From: Rhodospirillaceae bacterium
GTDB taxonomy: Bacteria; Pseudomonadota; Alphaproteobacteria; Bin65
Direction of reading: 5' to 3'
Assembly: GCA_011523655.1 (NCBI GenBank)
Contig: WTGH01000024.1
Coordinates: forward strand, 62,001-126,000
Length of the DNA: 64,000 nucleotides
Shown here: piece after piece, positions 9,594 to 17,291 of the stretch
Numbering within the stretch: the stretch's first letter is position 1
How the letters are laid out: each line of letters opens with the position of its first letter
The notes under the pieces: model-generated
What the model saw: the letters and a program-made list of their open reading frames with translations, nothing else
What the model was told of the DNA's origin: nothing
The model's database searches: none
Position numbers and translations under genes: made by a program

Positions 9594-10265
9594 TCAGCCG
9601 CCGTCGGTCTCGACGAGCTGCCAGTTGGGATCGCGCGAGCGGGTATCGCGCGCGAAGGTCCAGATGTCGGTGATCTTCTCGACAACCGCGGGGTCGCCGT
9701 CCACCAGGTTGCCCTCGGCGTCCTTGACGGTGTTGGACTGTTCGGAAACGAAGGTCACGGTGACGCGGGCGTCCCGCCCCTGCATCTCGGCGGCCGTCAG
9801 TTCGGCCGAGTTGAGGGCGACGATCGTGGTTTCCAGCGTTTCGCCGGCCCGTTCGCGTTCGGCGATGGCGCCCTCGAAGCTGGCGTACACGCCCGGCGCC
9901 AGCAGGGGTTCGAGCGCGTCGCGGTCGCCCCGGGCGAAGGCCTCGACGATCATGTCGAACGCCGCTTTGGCGCCTTCCAGGAACGCGCCGGGATCGAAAT
10001 CGCGGTCGACGGCCTGGATATCGCGGATGCCGGCCGCGGCCGGCGACTCGGGATCGACATCGGCCGCTTCGCGGTTTTGCGGGCCTGGCGCCGGCAGAAC
10101 GGCGTCGCTGCCGTTGTCGGCGGCCGTGCTGCGCTCGGCTTCGGCAAAGACGTCCGGGGGCCGCTGTTCGTGGCCCTCGCGCCGGCCCAGTACGGAGCGC
10201 AGCTTGAAGAGCACGAAGGCCGCGACCGCCGCGAAAATCAGGGTCAGGATCAGATCGTTGTTCAT
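9594..10265 (-). CDS. Tim44-domain membrane-anchored protein
   Basis: A 223-residue protein with one N-terminal transmembrane segment (MNNDLILTLIFAAVAAFVLF), a disordered linker and a C-terminal Tim44-like domain from about residue 95 (FDPGAFLEGAKAAFDMIVEAF to TFARDTRSRDPNWQLVET). Bacterial Tim44-domain proteins (TimA) are alphaproteobacterial relatives of the mitochondrial import motor subunit, of uncertain function. In many alphaproteobacteria this gene lies beside fxsA and secB, as here. It diverges from fxsA across 285 bp. Confidence 0.9.
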   Translation of the reverse strand: MNNDLILTLIFAAVAAFVLFKLRSVLGRREGHEQRPPDVFAEAERSTAADNGSDAVLPAPGPQNREAADVDPESPAAAGIRDIQAVDRDFDPGAFLEGAKAAFDMIVEAFARGDRDALEPLLAPGVYASFEGAIAERERAGETLETTIVALNSAELTAAEMQGRDARVTVTFVSEQSNTVKDAEGNLVDGDPAVVEKITDIWTFARDTRSRDPNWQLVETDGG

Positions 10266-10550
10266 CGGACCGGCGTTGCTATCCGGACATTGCCCACGGG
10301 CCCGGCTTGCGGCCGTTTGCCGTATGTCTTCGGTTATACACCTGAATCGCCGGGGTTGTGGCCCTGTTTCGCACTTTTTCGCCGCATTGGGCCGGATGGG
10401 CCCGCACCGGAGCGCAGCCGAACTGGCGGCCGGCGGCGACCCTCCCTACATAGGCAGGCAGGTTCCCGATAACAAGCGGCCCCGCCGGGCCTAACCGCTG
10501 CGCCGGCGGCGTGTCCGGGGCGGCCCGTGCGGAGCGATCGGAGCATCGCC

Positions 10551-11054
10551 ATGGGCTGGATCCTGCTCGCCCTGCTGATCGGCGTGCCGCTGATCGAAAT
10601 CTACCTGTTCGTCGAGCTCGGCGGGCTGATCGGCACCTGGCCGACGATCGGGCTGGTCGTGCTGACGGCGGTCGCCGGCTCGATCATGCTGCGCGCCCAG
10701 GGCCGGCGGGTGCTGGCGCGGGCGCAGGAGAAGATGCGGCGCGGCGAGCCGCCGGTCGCCGACCTGCTCGACGGGATCGGGCTGCTGCTCGCCGGCGCGT
10801 TGCTCCTGACGCCGGGCTTCCTGACCGACGGGGTCGGCTTCCTCCTGCTGCTGCCGGCGGCGCGCCGCTGGCTGGCGGCGCAGCTCTGGGCCTGGATGCA
10901 GGCGCGCGGCTCCGTGCATGTTGCGGGCTTCGGCCCCGGCCGTGACGGCGGCTTTGATCGCGACACGGTGATCGACGGCGAGTACGAAACCGTCGAGCCG
11001 GACCCCGACCCTCCGGAAACGCCCGGCGACGCGCCACGGATCGGCAGGCGGTAG
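10551..11054 (+). CDS. fxsA: FxsA family membrane protein
   Basis: A 167-residue inner-membrane protein. The FxsA core is present: three hydrophobic segments (ILLALLIGVPLIEIYLFVEL, TIGLVVLTAVAGSIML, and the conserved AGALLLTPGFLTD region through VGFLLLLP) followed by a polar tail. FxsA of E. coli suppresses F-plasmid exclusion of phage T7; its normal role is unknown. I chose ATG 10551, which has GGAG about eight bases upstream, over an in-frame GTG at 10527. Confidence 0.9.
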   Translation: MGWILLALLIGVPLIEIYLFVELGGLIGTWPTIGLVVLTAVAGSIMLRAQGRRVLARAQEKMRRGEPPVADLLDGIGLLLAGALLLTPGFLTDGVGFLLLLPAARRWLAAQLWAWMQARGSVHVAGFGPGRDGGFDRDTVIDGEYETVEPDPDPPETPGDAPRIGRR

Positions 11055-11215
11055 GGCCGTTACGGCGCCGGCGGCGCTTCTTCCGGAAACCGGCGCGGCC
11101 CGGCGCCCGGCTCCGGCGCGGTTGCCGCGGCGCGGCGCATGCCGTACACCCCTAGCCCCGGCGCGGGCCGCGCGCCCGGCAGCAGGCCCGCACCCCCCTT
11201 TCAGGAGATTCCGCG

Positions 11216-11689
11216 ATGGCGGCAGACGACAACGGATCCGGCATCGAGGCCGACGACACGCCGCCGCTGATCGTCAAGGCGCAATATATCAAGGACCTGT
11301 CGTTCGAGATTCCCGGCGCCCCGGAAATTTTCCGCCGGCTGAACGCCGAGCCGGAAATCGAGGTCGAGATCAACGTCCAGCCGGACGATCTCGGCGACGG
11401 CGAGTTCGAGGTCGTCCTGCTTGTCGAGGTGCGCGCCACCGTCGACGACGAAACCGCCTTCGTCGCCGAGCTGAAATATGCCGGGCTGTTCGAGCTGAAC
11501 AGCAGCATTCCCGAGGAGTATATCGGCTCCATCCTGCTGGTCGAATGCCCGCGGATCCTGTTTCCCTTCGCGCGCAACATCATCGCGTCGGCGACCTCGG
11601 AGAGCGGCATGCCGCCGCTCATGCTGCAGCCGATCGATTTCAACGCCATCGTCCAGGCGCAGATGCTTCAGGGCGCGGGTACGGCCTGA
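11216..11689 (+). CDS. secB: SecB export chaperone
   Basis: SecB is a cytoplasmic tetrameric chaperone that holds preproteins unfolded and delivers them to SecA. The 157-residue product includes QYIKDLSFEIPGAPE, INVQPDDLG, ELKYAGLFEL and CPRILFPFARNIIA, all typical. AGGAG stands seven bases before the ATG. The position between fxsA and dnaQ matches the origin-proximal order of other alphaproteobacteria. Confidence 0.98.
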   Translation: MAADDNGSGIEADDTPPLIVKAQYIKDLSFEIPGAPEIFRRLNAEPEIEVEINVQPDDLGDGEFEVVLLVEVRATVDDETAFVAELKYAGLFELNSSIPEEYIGSILLVECPRILFPFARNIIASATSESGMPPLMLQPIDFNAIVQAQMLQGAGTA

Positions 11690-11713
11690 GCGCATCCGTT
11701 TCTTGCAGCGCCG

Positions 11714-11762
11714 TCCCTCGATACGCCCCGGATTAAATCCGGGGCTACTCGGGATGAGGGTG
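11714..11762. repeat. Family B half-element hairpin after secB
   Basis: This short stem-loop begins CCCTCGATACGCCCCGGA and closes TCCGGGGCTACTCGGGATG. It matches the right arm of the 5764-5872 element with a different loop. It lies just after the secB stop and might act as a transcription or mRNA-stability signal; no T-run follows, so it is not a classical terminator. Confidence 0.6.
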
Positions 11763-11818
11763 TTGGGGAATTTCTTCAAAGTTGTTTCACAATAATGGGT
11801 TAGCATAAAGGATTGTGT

Positions 11819-11998
11819 CACCCCGGCCCCCGAGCCGGGGTCCAGAAGCGTACGGCAGGCGGTGCGCCCGGAGACCGGGGCAGGGATACCGCAGCCCTGC
11901 AATCGAACCCGCGCCGCGCCGCGGATCGTTGCCGTCGCCCGGACCCGTATCCGTCGCTTTACCCTGTGGCTCTGGGCCCCGGCTCGGGGGCCGGGGCG
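11819..11998. repeat. Long inverted repeat (family C) between secB and dnaQ
   Basis: The arms at 11819-11845 and 11972-11998 are inverted complements over about 25 of 27 bases, built on CCCCGGCCCCCGAGCCGGGG. Roughly 126 bp lie between them without a gene. It sits between the convergent ends of secB and dnaQ. Similar GC-rich palindromes are widespread in alphaproteobacterial intergenic DNA. With the hairpin at 11714-11762 it accounts for most of the gap 11690-12021. Confidence 0.8.
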
Positions 11999-12021
11999 GC
12001 AAGTTTTGTGAGAAATGCGGT

Positions 12022-12708
12022 CTACTCGGCGAGCCAGATCGGGTTGTCGAGCTTCTTCAGGAATTCCCGGTGGGCGGCGCGCTCGGCCTCGCTCGGCGCG
12101 GCGCCGGGCAGATGGCGGCGCGGCTCCCGGCGGTGGCGCTCGGCCGTGTCGACAGTGCCCGGCCCGGCTGCATCGGCGGCCAGATCGAAACCCGGCTGGC
12201 GGCCGCCGACCAGCTCCAGATAGACCGCCGCCAGCAGATGCGAATCGATCAGCGCACCATGCTTGTCGCGCACGGCGAGATCGATCTCGAAGCGCTGGCA
12301 CAGGGCGTCGAGGCTGGCGCGGGCGCCGGGGAATTTCTGCCGGGCGATCAGCACGGTATCGATGGCGCGGGCCTCGTCGATCGGGTCGCGGCCGGCCCGT
12401 CTCAGTTCGTCGTTGACGAATTTCAGGTCGAAGGCAGCGTTGTGGATGACCAGCGGCGCATCGCCGATGAACTCCAGAAAGGCATCGGCAACGTCGGCGA
12501 ACCTGTCCTTGCCGGCGAGGAAATCGTCGGACAGGCCGTGGATGGCGAAGGCGTCCTCCGGCATCTCGCGTTCCGGGTCGAGATAGGCATGGTATTCCCG
12601 GCCGGTCGGCAGATGATGCTGCAACTCGAGGGCGCCGATCTCCACGATCCGGTGGCCGGCGGCCGGGTCGAGGCCGGTGGTTTCGGTATCGAGCACGATT
12701 TCACGCAT
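12022..12708 (-). CDS. dnaQ: DnaQ, DNA polymerase III epsilon (proofreading exonuclease)
   Basis: DnaQ removes misincorporated bases behind the replicase. The 228-residue protein has the DEDDh motifs: ExoI LDTETTGLDP, ExoII in VIHNAAFDLKFVN, and ExoIII HGALIDSHLLAAVY with the catalytic His. The C-terminal tail is the variable part that binds the polymerase alpha subunit. The start at 12708 overlaps the end of coaE by 8 bp; an earlier in-frame start lies inside coaE and is rejected. It is the last gene of the minus-strand run leading away from the origin. Confidence 0.96.
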   Translation of the reverse strand: MREIVLDTETTGLDPAAGHRIVEIGALELQHHLPTGREYHAYLDPEREMPEDAFAIHGLSDDFLAGKDRFADVADAFLEFIGDAPLVIHNAAFDLKFVNDELRRAGRDPIDEARAIDTVLIARQKFPGARASLDALCQRFEIDLAVRDKHGALIDSHLLAAVYLELVGGRQPGFDLAADAAGPGTVDTAERHRREPRRHLPGAAPSEAERAAHREFLKKLDNPIWLAE

Positions 12709-13387
12709 GGTCCATTCCGGTCTGGCGGTGTCCGATCGGACGCATCCCGAACGGGCGGGGCGGCGCCATCTGCGGGTTGGGCGGCCAGTGGCGGGCCGGG
12801 GCATCGAGCGTGCGGCGGATCGCCCGGCGCAGGCTGTCGAGCATCGCCCGCCAGCCGCGATGGGACGGGATCACGAAGTCCGCCCGCGCGCATTTCTCCG
12901 CATCCGGCATCTGCCGCCCCAGAATAAGCGCGAGTTTTTCCGCTGTCATCTCCGGACGCGCCAGAACCCGCGCGCGCTGCACGAAAGCCGGCGCCGAGAC
13001 GACGAAGACCGTGTCGCACCGCCTTTCGCTGCCGGTTTCGAACAGCAGCGGAATATCGAGCGCGATCACCGGCGCACGGCGCAGCGCCGCCATCAGAAGA
13101 AAACGCTCCTGCCGGCGCCGGACGATGGGGTGCACGATGCTTTCGAGCCGCGGCAGGACCGCCCCGTCGGCCGCGATCAGGGCGCTGAGCGCCTCCCGGT
13201 CGATGGCGCCGTCGCGCACCGCTTCCGGCCAGACCGCGCCGACCGGGCCGACCGCCGCGCCGCCCCGGGCGTAGACCGCGTGGACCGCCGCGTCGGCATC
13301 GTAGACCGGCACGCCCAGAAACCGCAGATAACCGGCGGCCGCCGACTTGCCCATGCCGATCGAGCCGGTGAGCCCGACGATCCGCAT
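12701..13387 (-). CDS. coaE: CoaE, dephospho-CoA kinase
   Basis: CoaE phosphorylates the ribose 3'-OH of dephospho-CoA, the last step of coenzyme A synthesis. The P-loop is GLTGSIGMGKSAAAGYL at the N-terminus, followed by GVPVYDADAAVH and the lid/CoA region around RARVLARPEMTAEKL. The product is 228 residues, slightly long through a Pro/Arg-rich tail. ATG 13387 shares one base with the aroE stop (TGATG); the GTG one codon upstream is a possible alternative. Confidence 0.95.
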   Translation of the reverse strand: MRIVGLTGSIGMGKSAAAGYLRFLGVPVYDADAAVHAVYARGGAAVGPVGAVWPEAVRDGAIDREALSALIAADGAVLPRLESIVHPIVRRRQERFLLMAALRRAPVIALDIPLLFETGSERRCDTVFVVSAPAFVQRARVLARPEMTAEKLALILGRQMPDAEKCARADFVIPSHRGWRAMLDSLRRAIRRTLDAPARHWPPNPQMAPPRPFGMRPIGHRQTGMDHA

Positions 13388-14238
13388 CACCCGCCCATCA
13401 GGAGATCGCCGGCGACGGCGCGGCGCAGGTCGGCGTCGACCGCCGGATCGACCCCGAACCAGGCGTGAAAACCGGGCCGGCCCTGGTGCAGCAGCATGCC
13501 CAGCCCGTCGACCGTCCGGCAGCCCCGGCTGCGCGCCGCCGCCAGCAACGGCGTTTCGAGCGGGGTATAGACGATGTCGGTGACGGCCGCGCCGGCCGGC
13601 AGGTCGTCGAGCGGCAGGTCGAGGGCCGGTTGGCCCGCCATGCCGAGGGAGGTCGCGTTGACCAGTAGGGCGGCCCCGGCGAGTGCAGCGGCGCGTCCGG
13701 CCCAGGCTACGGTATCGACGCCCGGGCCGAGCGTTGCGGCGAGCGAATCGGCGCGCGCGGCCGTCCGGTTGCTCACGCGAATCGGCCCGTAGCCGAGGGA
13801 TTGCAGCGCCAGGACGACCGCCCGGGCCGCGCCGCCGGCGCCCAGGACGACGGCGGTCCCGCTGCCCGTCACCCCGCTGTCGTTGAGATTTTCAGCGAAC
13901 CCGAACGCGTCGGTGTTCCGGCCCTCGATTGCGCCGTCCGGCCCGAAGACCAGCGTGTTGACGGCGCCGAGGCGGCGCGCCGTTTCGTCCGCCCGGCCGC
14001 TCAGCGCGAACGCCGCCTCCTTGTGCGGCAGCGTCACGTTGAGGCCGGCGAGGCCGGCCGCGGCGAGGCCCCGGACGGCGCGCTCGAAATCGTCCGGCGC
14101 GATGGCGAAGGGCGCATAGAGGCCGTCGATGCCATGGCGTTTCAGCCAGTGGCCGTGGAGCCGCGGGGAACGCGAATGGGCCACCGGCCAGCCGGCGACC
14201 CCGGCGACGACGGCCTTTCCGCTGGGCAGGTCCGTCAT
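13387..14238 (-). CDS. aroE: AroE, shikimate dehydrogenase
   Basis: AroE reduces 3-dehydroshikimate to shikimate with NADPH in aromatic amino acid synthesis. The 283-residue protein has the substrate-binding VAHSRSPRLHG, the catalytic Lys in NVTLPHKEAAF, the Asn/Asp of NTDAFGF, and the NADPH fingerprint VLGAGGAARAVV with the SNRTAARA loop. It overlaps maf upstream (ATGA) and coaE downstream, an order shared with the Caulobacter origin region. Confidence 0.97.
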   Translation of the reverse strand: MTDLPSGKAVVAGVAGWPVAHSRSPRLHGHWLKRHGIDGLYAPFAIAPDDFERAVRGLAAAGLAGLNVTLPHKEAAFALSGRADETARRLGAVNTLVFGPDGAIEGRNTDAFGFAENLNDSGVTGSGTAVVLGAGGAARAVVLALQSLGYGPIRVSNRTAARADSLAATLGPGVDTVAWAGRAAALAGAALLVNATSLGMAGQPALDLPLDDLPAGAAVTDIVYTPLETPLLAAARSRGCRTVDGLGMLLHQGRPGFHAWFGVDPAVDADLRRAVAGDLLMGG

Positions 14239-14876
14239 GCCTCCAGAACTCCGTGGCCGCGCAGAAAATCGAGCAGCGGCAGCAGCGGCAGGCCGAGGAT
14301 GGTGAAGAAATCGCCCTCGACCGACGCGAACAGGTGCGCGCCGAGGCCTTCGAGCCGGTAGGCGCCGACCGAGTCCAGGGCATCGTCGCCGGTGCTGTCG
14401 AGATAGGCGGCGATGAACCCGTCGGTCAGCGGCCGGACGACGAGGCTCGCCCGGTCGTCGCAGCCCCAGATCCGTTGTCCGTCCTTGAGCAGCACCGCCG
14501 CAGAGACAAGCCGGTGGCGCCGGCCGGACAGCAGCCGCAGATGGTCCGCGGCGGCGGGCCGGTTCGCCGGTTTGTCGAGGATCGCGCCGTCGAATTCGAG
14601 CACCTGGTCGGCGCCGAGTATGAGCGCGCCGGGCCGGTCTGCGGCGATGCGCTGCGACACCGCTGCGGCCTTGGTTTCGGCGAGGGTGTCGGCGACCTCG
14701 CGGGGCAGCGCGCCCGCCGCCGCCAGGCGCCGCTTGACCGCCGCCTCGTCGACGGCGGCCGGCATTATCTCGAAGGCCAGGCCGGCATTTTCCATCATGC
14801 GCGCCCGGGTCCGGCTTGCCGAAGCGAGGATCAGCGCCGGCGCGCCCGGCCGGGTCAGGGCCGGCGCCTCACCCAC
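14235..14876 (-). CDS. Maf-family nucleotide pyrophosphatase
   Basis: Maf proteins hydrolyse non-canonical or pyrimidine nucleoside triphosphates to monophosphates. The 213-residue product shows LILASASRTRARMM near the start, DEAAVKRRL, ETKAAAVS, and the catalytic GADQVLEFDG. Which Maf subclass (dTTP/UTP-type or 7-methyl-GTP-type) cannot be settled by eye. The GTG start overlaps ppsR by 8 bp and the stop overlaps aroE by ATGA. Confidence 0.93.
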   Translation of the reverse strand: MGEAPALTRPGAPALILASASRTRARMMENAGLAFEIMPAAVDEAAVKRRLAAAGALPREVADTLAETKAAAVSQRIAADRPGALILGADQVLEFDGAILDKPANRPAAADHLRLLSGRRHRLVSAAVLLKDGQRIWGCDDRASLVVRPLTDGFIAAYLDSTGDDALDSVGAYRLEGLGAHLFASVEGDFFTILGLPLLPLLDFLRGHGVLEA

Positions 14877-15768
14877 CGCCGCCCCCCGGTGCGCCCCCCG
14901 GTGCGCCTGAACCGGGCCGGCCCAGGCTGAGCAGGTCGACGTCGGCGCCTTCCTCGAGGCGGCGGGCCCGGTCGCGCACCAGGCGCAGGATCGCCGCCGC
15001 CGTTTCCTCGATCGACCGCCGGGTCACGTCGATGACCGGCCAGCCGTAGCGCCCGAACAACCGCCGCGCGTCGGCGACCTCCTTCCGGACCGCATCGATA
15101 TCCGTGTAGTCGGTTTCGGTATCGCCGAGCGACTGGCGCATGCGCGAGCGCCGGAGATCGACCAGCCGGCGCGGATCCTCGGTCAGGCCGACGACCAGGG
15201 GCCGGGTCAGGCCGAACAGGATTTCGGGCAGCGGCTGATCCGGCACGATCGGCACGTTGGCCGCCTTGACGCCGCGGTTCGCCAGGTAGATCGAGGTCGG
15301 CGTTTTCGAGGTGCGCGAGACGCCGACCAGCACGACATCGGCCTCTTCCAGATTGCCGGTGTGCTGGCCGTCGTCATGCTGCATGACATAGGTGATGGCG
15401 TCGATGCGCTGGAAATACTCGTCGTCGAGCTCGTGCTGCCGGCCCGGCATGTCGCCGCTCTTTTCGCCGAAATAGGCCGCCATCATCTCGATGAAGGGGT
15501 CGATCACCGAGACGCAGGTCAGCGACCGGCGCTTGCAATAGTCTTCGAGGGTTTCGGCGAGCGTCCGGTCGAGCAGGGTATAGAGCACCAGGCCGGGCTC
15601 CTCCTCCAGCTCCTCGATGACGATCTCCAGCGCCCGCGGGCTGCGCACCATCGGCCAGAGATGTTCGACGACCTCGACCTGCTCGAACTGCACCGCGCAG
15701 GCCCGGCCGATGGTTTGCACCGTCTCGCCGGTCGAATCGGAGATCAGATAGAGGTGGTGACGGCTCAT
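14869..15768 (-). CDS. ppsR: PpsR-like PEP synthase/PPDK regulatory protein (DUF299)
   Basis: A bifunctional kinase/phosphorylase that inactivates and reactivates phosphoenolpyruvate synthase or pyruvate phosphate dikinase. It begins RHHLYLISDSTGETVQTIGR and has the P-loop-like GVSRTSKTPTSIYLANRG plus the C-terminal GWPVIDVTRRSIEETAA. Starting at ATG 15768 it has 299 residues, with a Gly/Pro-rich tail beyond the family core. It is the first gene left of the probable origin; the equivalent gene flanks oriC in Caulobacter. Confidence 0.95.
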   Translation of the reverse strand: MSRHHLYLISDSTGETVQTIGRACAVQFEQVEVVEHLWPMVRSPRALEIVIEELEEEPGLVLYTLLDRTLAETLEDYCKRRSLTCVSVIDPFIEMMAAYFGEKSGDMPGRQHELDDEYFQRIDAITYVMQHDDGQHTGNLEEADVVLVGVSRTSKTPTSIYLANRGVKAANVPIVPDQPLPEILFGLTRPLVVGLTEDPRRLVDLRRSRMRQSLGDTETDYTDIDAVRKEVADARRLFGRYGWPVIDVTRRSIEETAAAILRLVRDRARRLEEGADVDLLSLGRPGSGAPGGAPGGGGG

Positions 15769-16262
15769 GGTCGGGTTCGGTGCGACAAGCCTGTGGAAAA
15801 GCACCGCCGGACTGCGGCGCAACCGGGCCTTTTATACGCGCGGGCGCCGCCGGGCTGCGACTGCAAAATTCTGTCCCGGCACACCGCGGCCACCACCACC
15901 GGGATTCCCGGCTGGGGATCGATAATCCCGGCGTGGATTTCCTGCCTTGCGCATCTCCTTTTCCCGGCCCCGGCGCACCCGCCGCACCGGCGCTATGCCC
16001 AGCCGGCCGCTCGCCTTTCCCGGCGCTTTCAGGCGGTTGGCCTGTTGTCCCTGCTTTCCACAGGATCGGCGCACGGCGGCGGCGCTTCCGGGCGGGATAT
16101 CCGGTTGCCTGTGATCAACTGGTAATCCCCGCGACTCCCCTTCCCAACAAAAACAACTACAACCTTTCTATATAAAAGGATTCATAATGAACTTGGCCGC
16201 CGGGTACATGGATCGCCCGACGGTGTTACGGCTCCCGACCGGAATTCCGACAGACCGACCCG
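15769..16262. other. oriC: Probable chromosomal replication origin (oriC), ppsR-hemE intergenic region
   Basis: A 494 bp gap between divergent ppsR and hemE. Seen: TGTGGAAAA at 15792-15800 (8 of 9 to the DnaA box TGTGGATAA), CTTTCCACA at 16054-16062 (7 of 9), weaker GTGGATTT and GGGGATC words, GANTC sites at 15903, 16133 and 16179, and a strongly AT-rich tract at 16141-16190 (14 G+C in 50 bases). Known: in Caulobacter and related bacteria oriC lies between hemE and this same gene, followed by maf, aroE, coaE and dnaQ. Inferred: this is the chromosome origin. DnaA boxes are few and imperfect, so the call rests mainly on gene order. Confidence 0.75.
16141..16190 (+). promoter_or_regulatory. AT-rich tract before hemE: candidate unwinding element and/or hemE promoter
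   Basis: Only 14 of 50 bases are G or C, against roughly two thirds in the surroundings. It contains TCTATATAAAAGG (a possible -10 around 16171-16176) followed by AAAGGA at a ribosome-binding distance from ATG 16187. It could be the duplex-unwinding element of the origin, the hemE promoter, or both, as the two overlap in Caulobacter. No convincing -35 box was found. Confidence 0.5.
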
Positions 16263-17291
16263 ATGACCGATCAGTCGATGATGCGTGTACTGGCCGGCGA
16301 ACCGGCTGCGGCGCCTCCGGTCTGGCTTATGCGCCAGGCCGGGCGCTACCTGCCGGAATACCGGCAGCTGCGGCAGTCCGCGGAGTCCTTCCTCGATCTG
16401 TGCTACACGCCGAAGCTGGCCGTCGAAATTACCCTGCAGCCGGTCCGGCGTTTCGACTTCGACGCCGCGATCCTGTTTTCCGACATTCTGGTCGTGCCGG
16501 ACGGTATGGGGATGACCGTCGGCTTCGAGGACGGGCACGGTCCGGTCCTCGTCCCGGTGCAGGATGCCGGCGATCTGGCGGCGCTCGATCCGGATCGGGC
16601 GGCGGCGCATTGCGCGCCGGTCTACGAGGCGGTCTCGGCGGTCCGCGCGGCGCTGGCGCCGGAGAAAACGCTGATCGGGTTCGCCGGCGGTCCCTGGACG
16701 GTGGCGACCTACGCGGTGGAAGGCGGCAGCAGCCGGACGTTCGAGACGGTCAAAGCCTGGATGTGGCGCGATCCCGCGGGATTCGGCCGGCTGATCGACA
16801 TGCTGACGGACACAACCGTCGATCACCTGTCGCGCCAGATCGAAGCCGGCGCGGACTGCGTGCAGATTTTCGAGAGCTGGGCCGGCGTTCTGGCGGAGCC
16901 GGAGTTCCGGCGCTACGTCGTCGGCCCGACCCGGCGCATCGTCGAGGCCTTGCGCGCCCGGCACCCGGCGGCGCCCGTGATCGGCTTTCCGCGCGGCGCC
17001 GGCAGCCTGATCGGGGATTACGCCGCGGCGACGGGCGTCACGGCGGTCGGCCTCGATACCGGCGTCCCGCTCGCCCAGGCGCGGGCGATCCAGAAATCCG
17101 TTCCGGTCCAGGGCAATCTCGATCCGCTGTTGCTGGCGGCCGGGGGTGCGGCGCTCGAAGACAGGGTCGAGGAGATCGTGTCCGGCCTGGCCGGCGGCCC
17201 GCATATCTTCAATCTCGGCCACGGCATCGTGCCGCAGACGCCGCCGGATCACGTCGCGGAACTGGTAGCGGCCGTGCGGGGCGCAGCGTGA
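16263..17291 (+). CDS. hemE: HemE, uroporphyrinogen decarboxylase
   Basis: HemE removes the four acetate carboxyls of uroporphyrinogen III to give coproporphyrinogen III. The 342-residue protein has the family signature PVWLMRQAGRYLPEYRQ near the N-terminus, an active-site Asp in ILFSDILVVPDGMG, FAGGPWTVATYAVEGG, and NLGHGIVPQTPP at the C-terminus. No Shine-Dalgarno sequence precedes ATG 16263; an upstream TGA at 16188 closes the frame and no other ATG or GTG lies between. Its stop overlaps hemH (GTGA). Confidence 0.97.
   Translation: MTDQSMMRVLAGEPAAAPPVWLMRQAGRYLPEYRQLRQSAESFLDLCYTPKLAVEITLQPVRRFDFDAAILFSDILVVPDGMGMTVGFEDGHGPVLVPVQDAGDLAALDPDRAAAHCAPVYEAVSAVRAALAPEKTLIGFAGGPWTVATYAVEGGSSRTFETVKAWMWRDPAGFGRLIDMLTDTTVDHLSRQIEAGADCVQIFESWAGVLAEPEFRRYVVGPTRRIVEALRARHPAAPVIGFPRGAGSLIGDYAAATGVTAVGLDTGVPLAQARAIQKSVPVQGNLDPLLLAAGGAALEDRVEEIVSGLAGGPHIFNLGHGIVPQTPPDHVAELVAAVRGAA

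Noticed and set aside
11819..11998. Rho-independent terminator after secB
   Set aside because: The arms are 126 bp apart and no T-run follows; it is better described as a dispersed inverted repeat.
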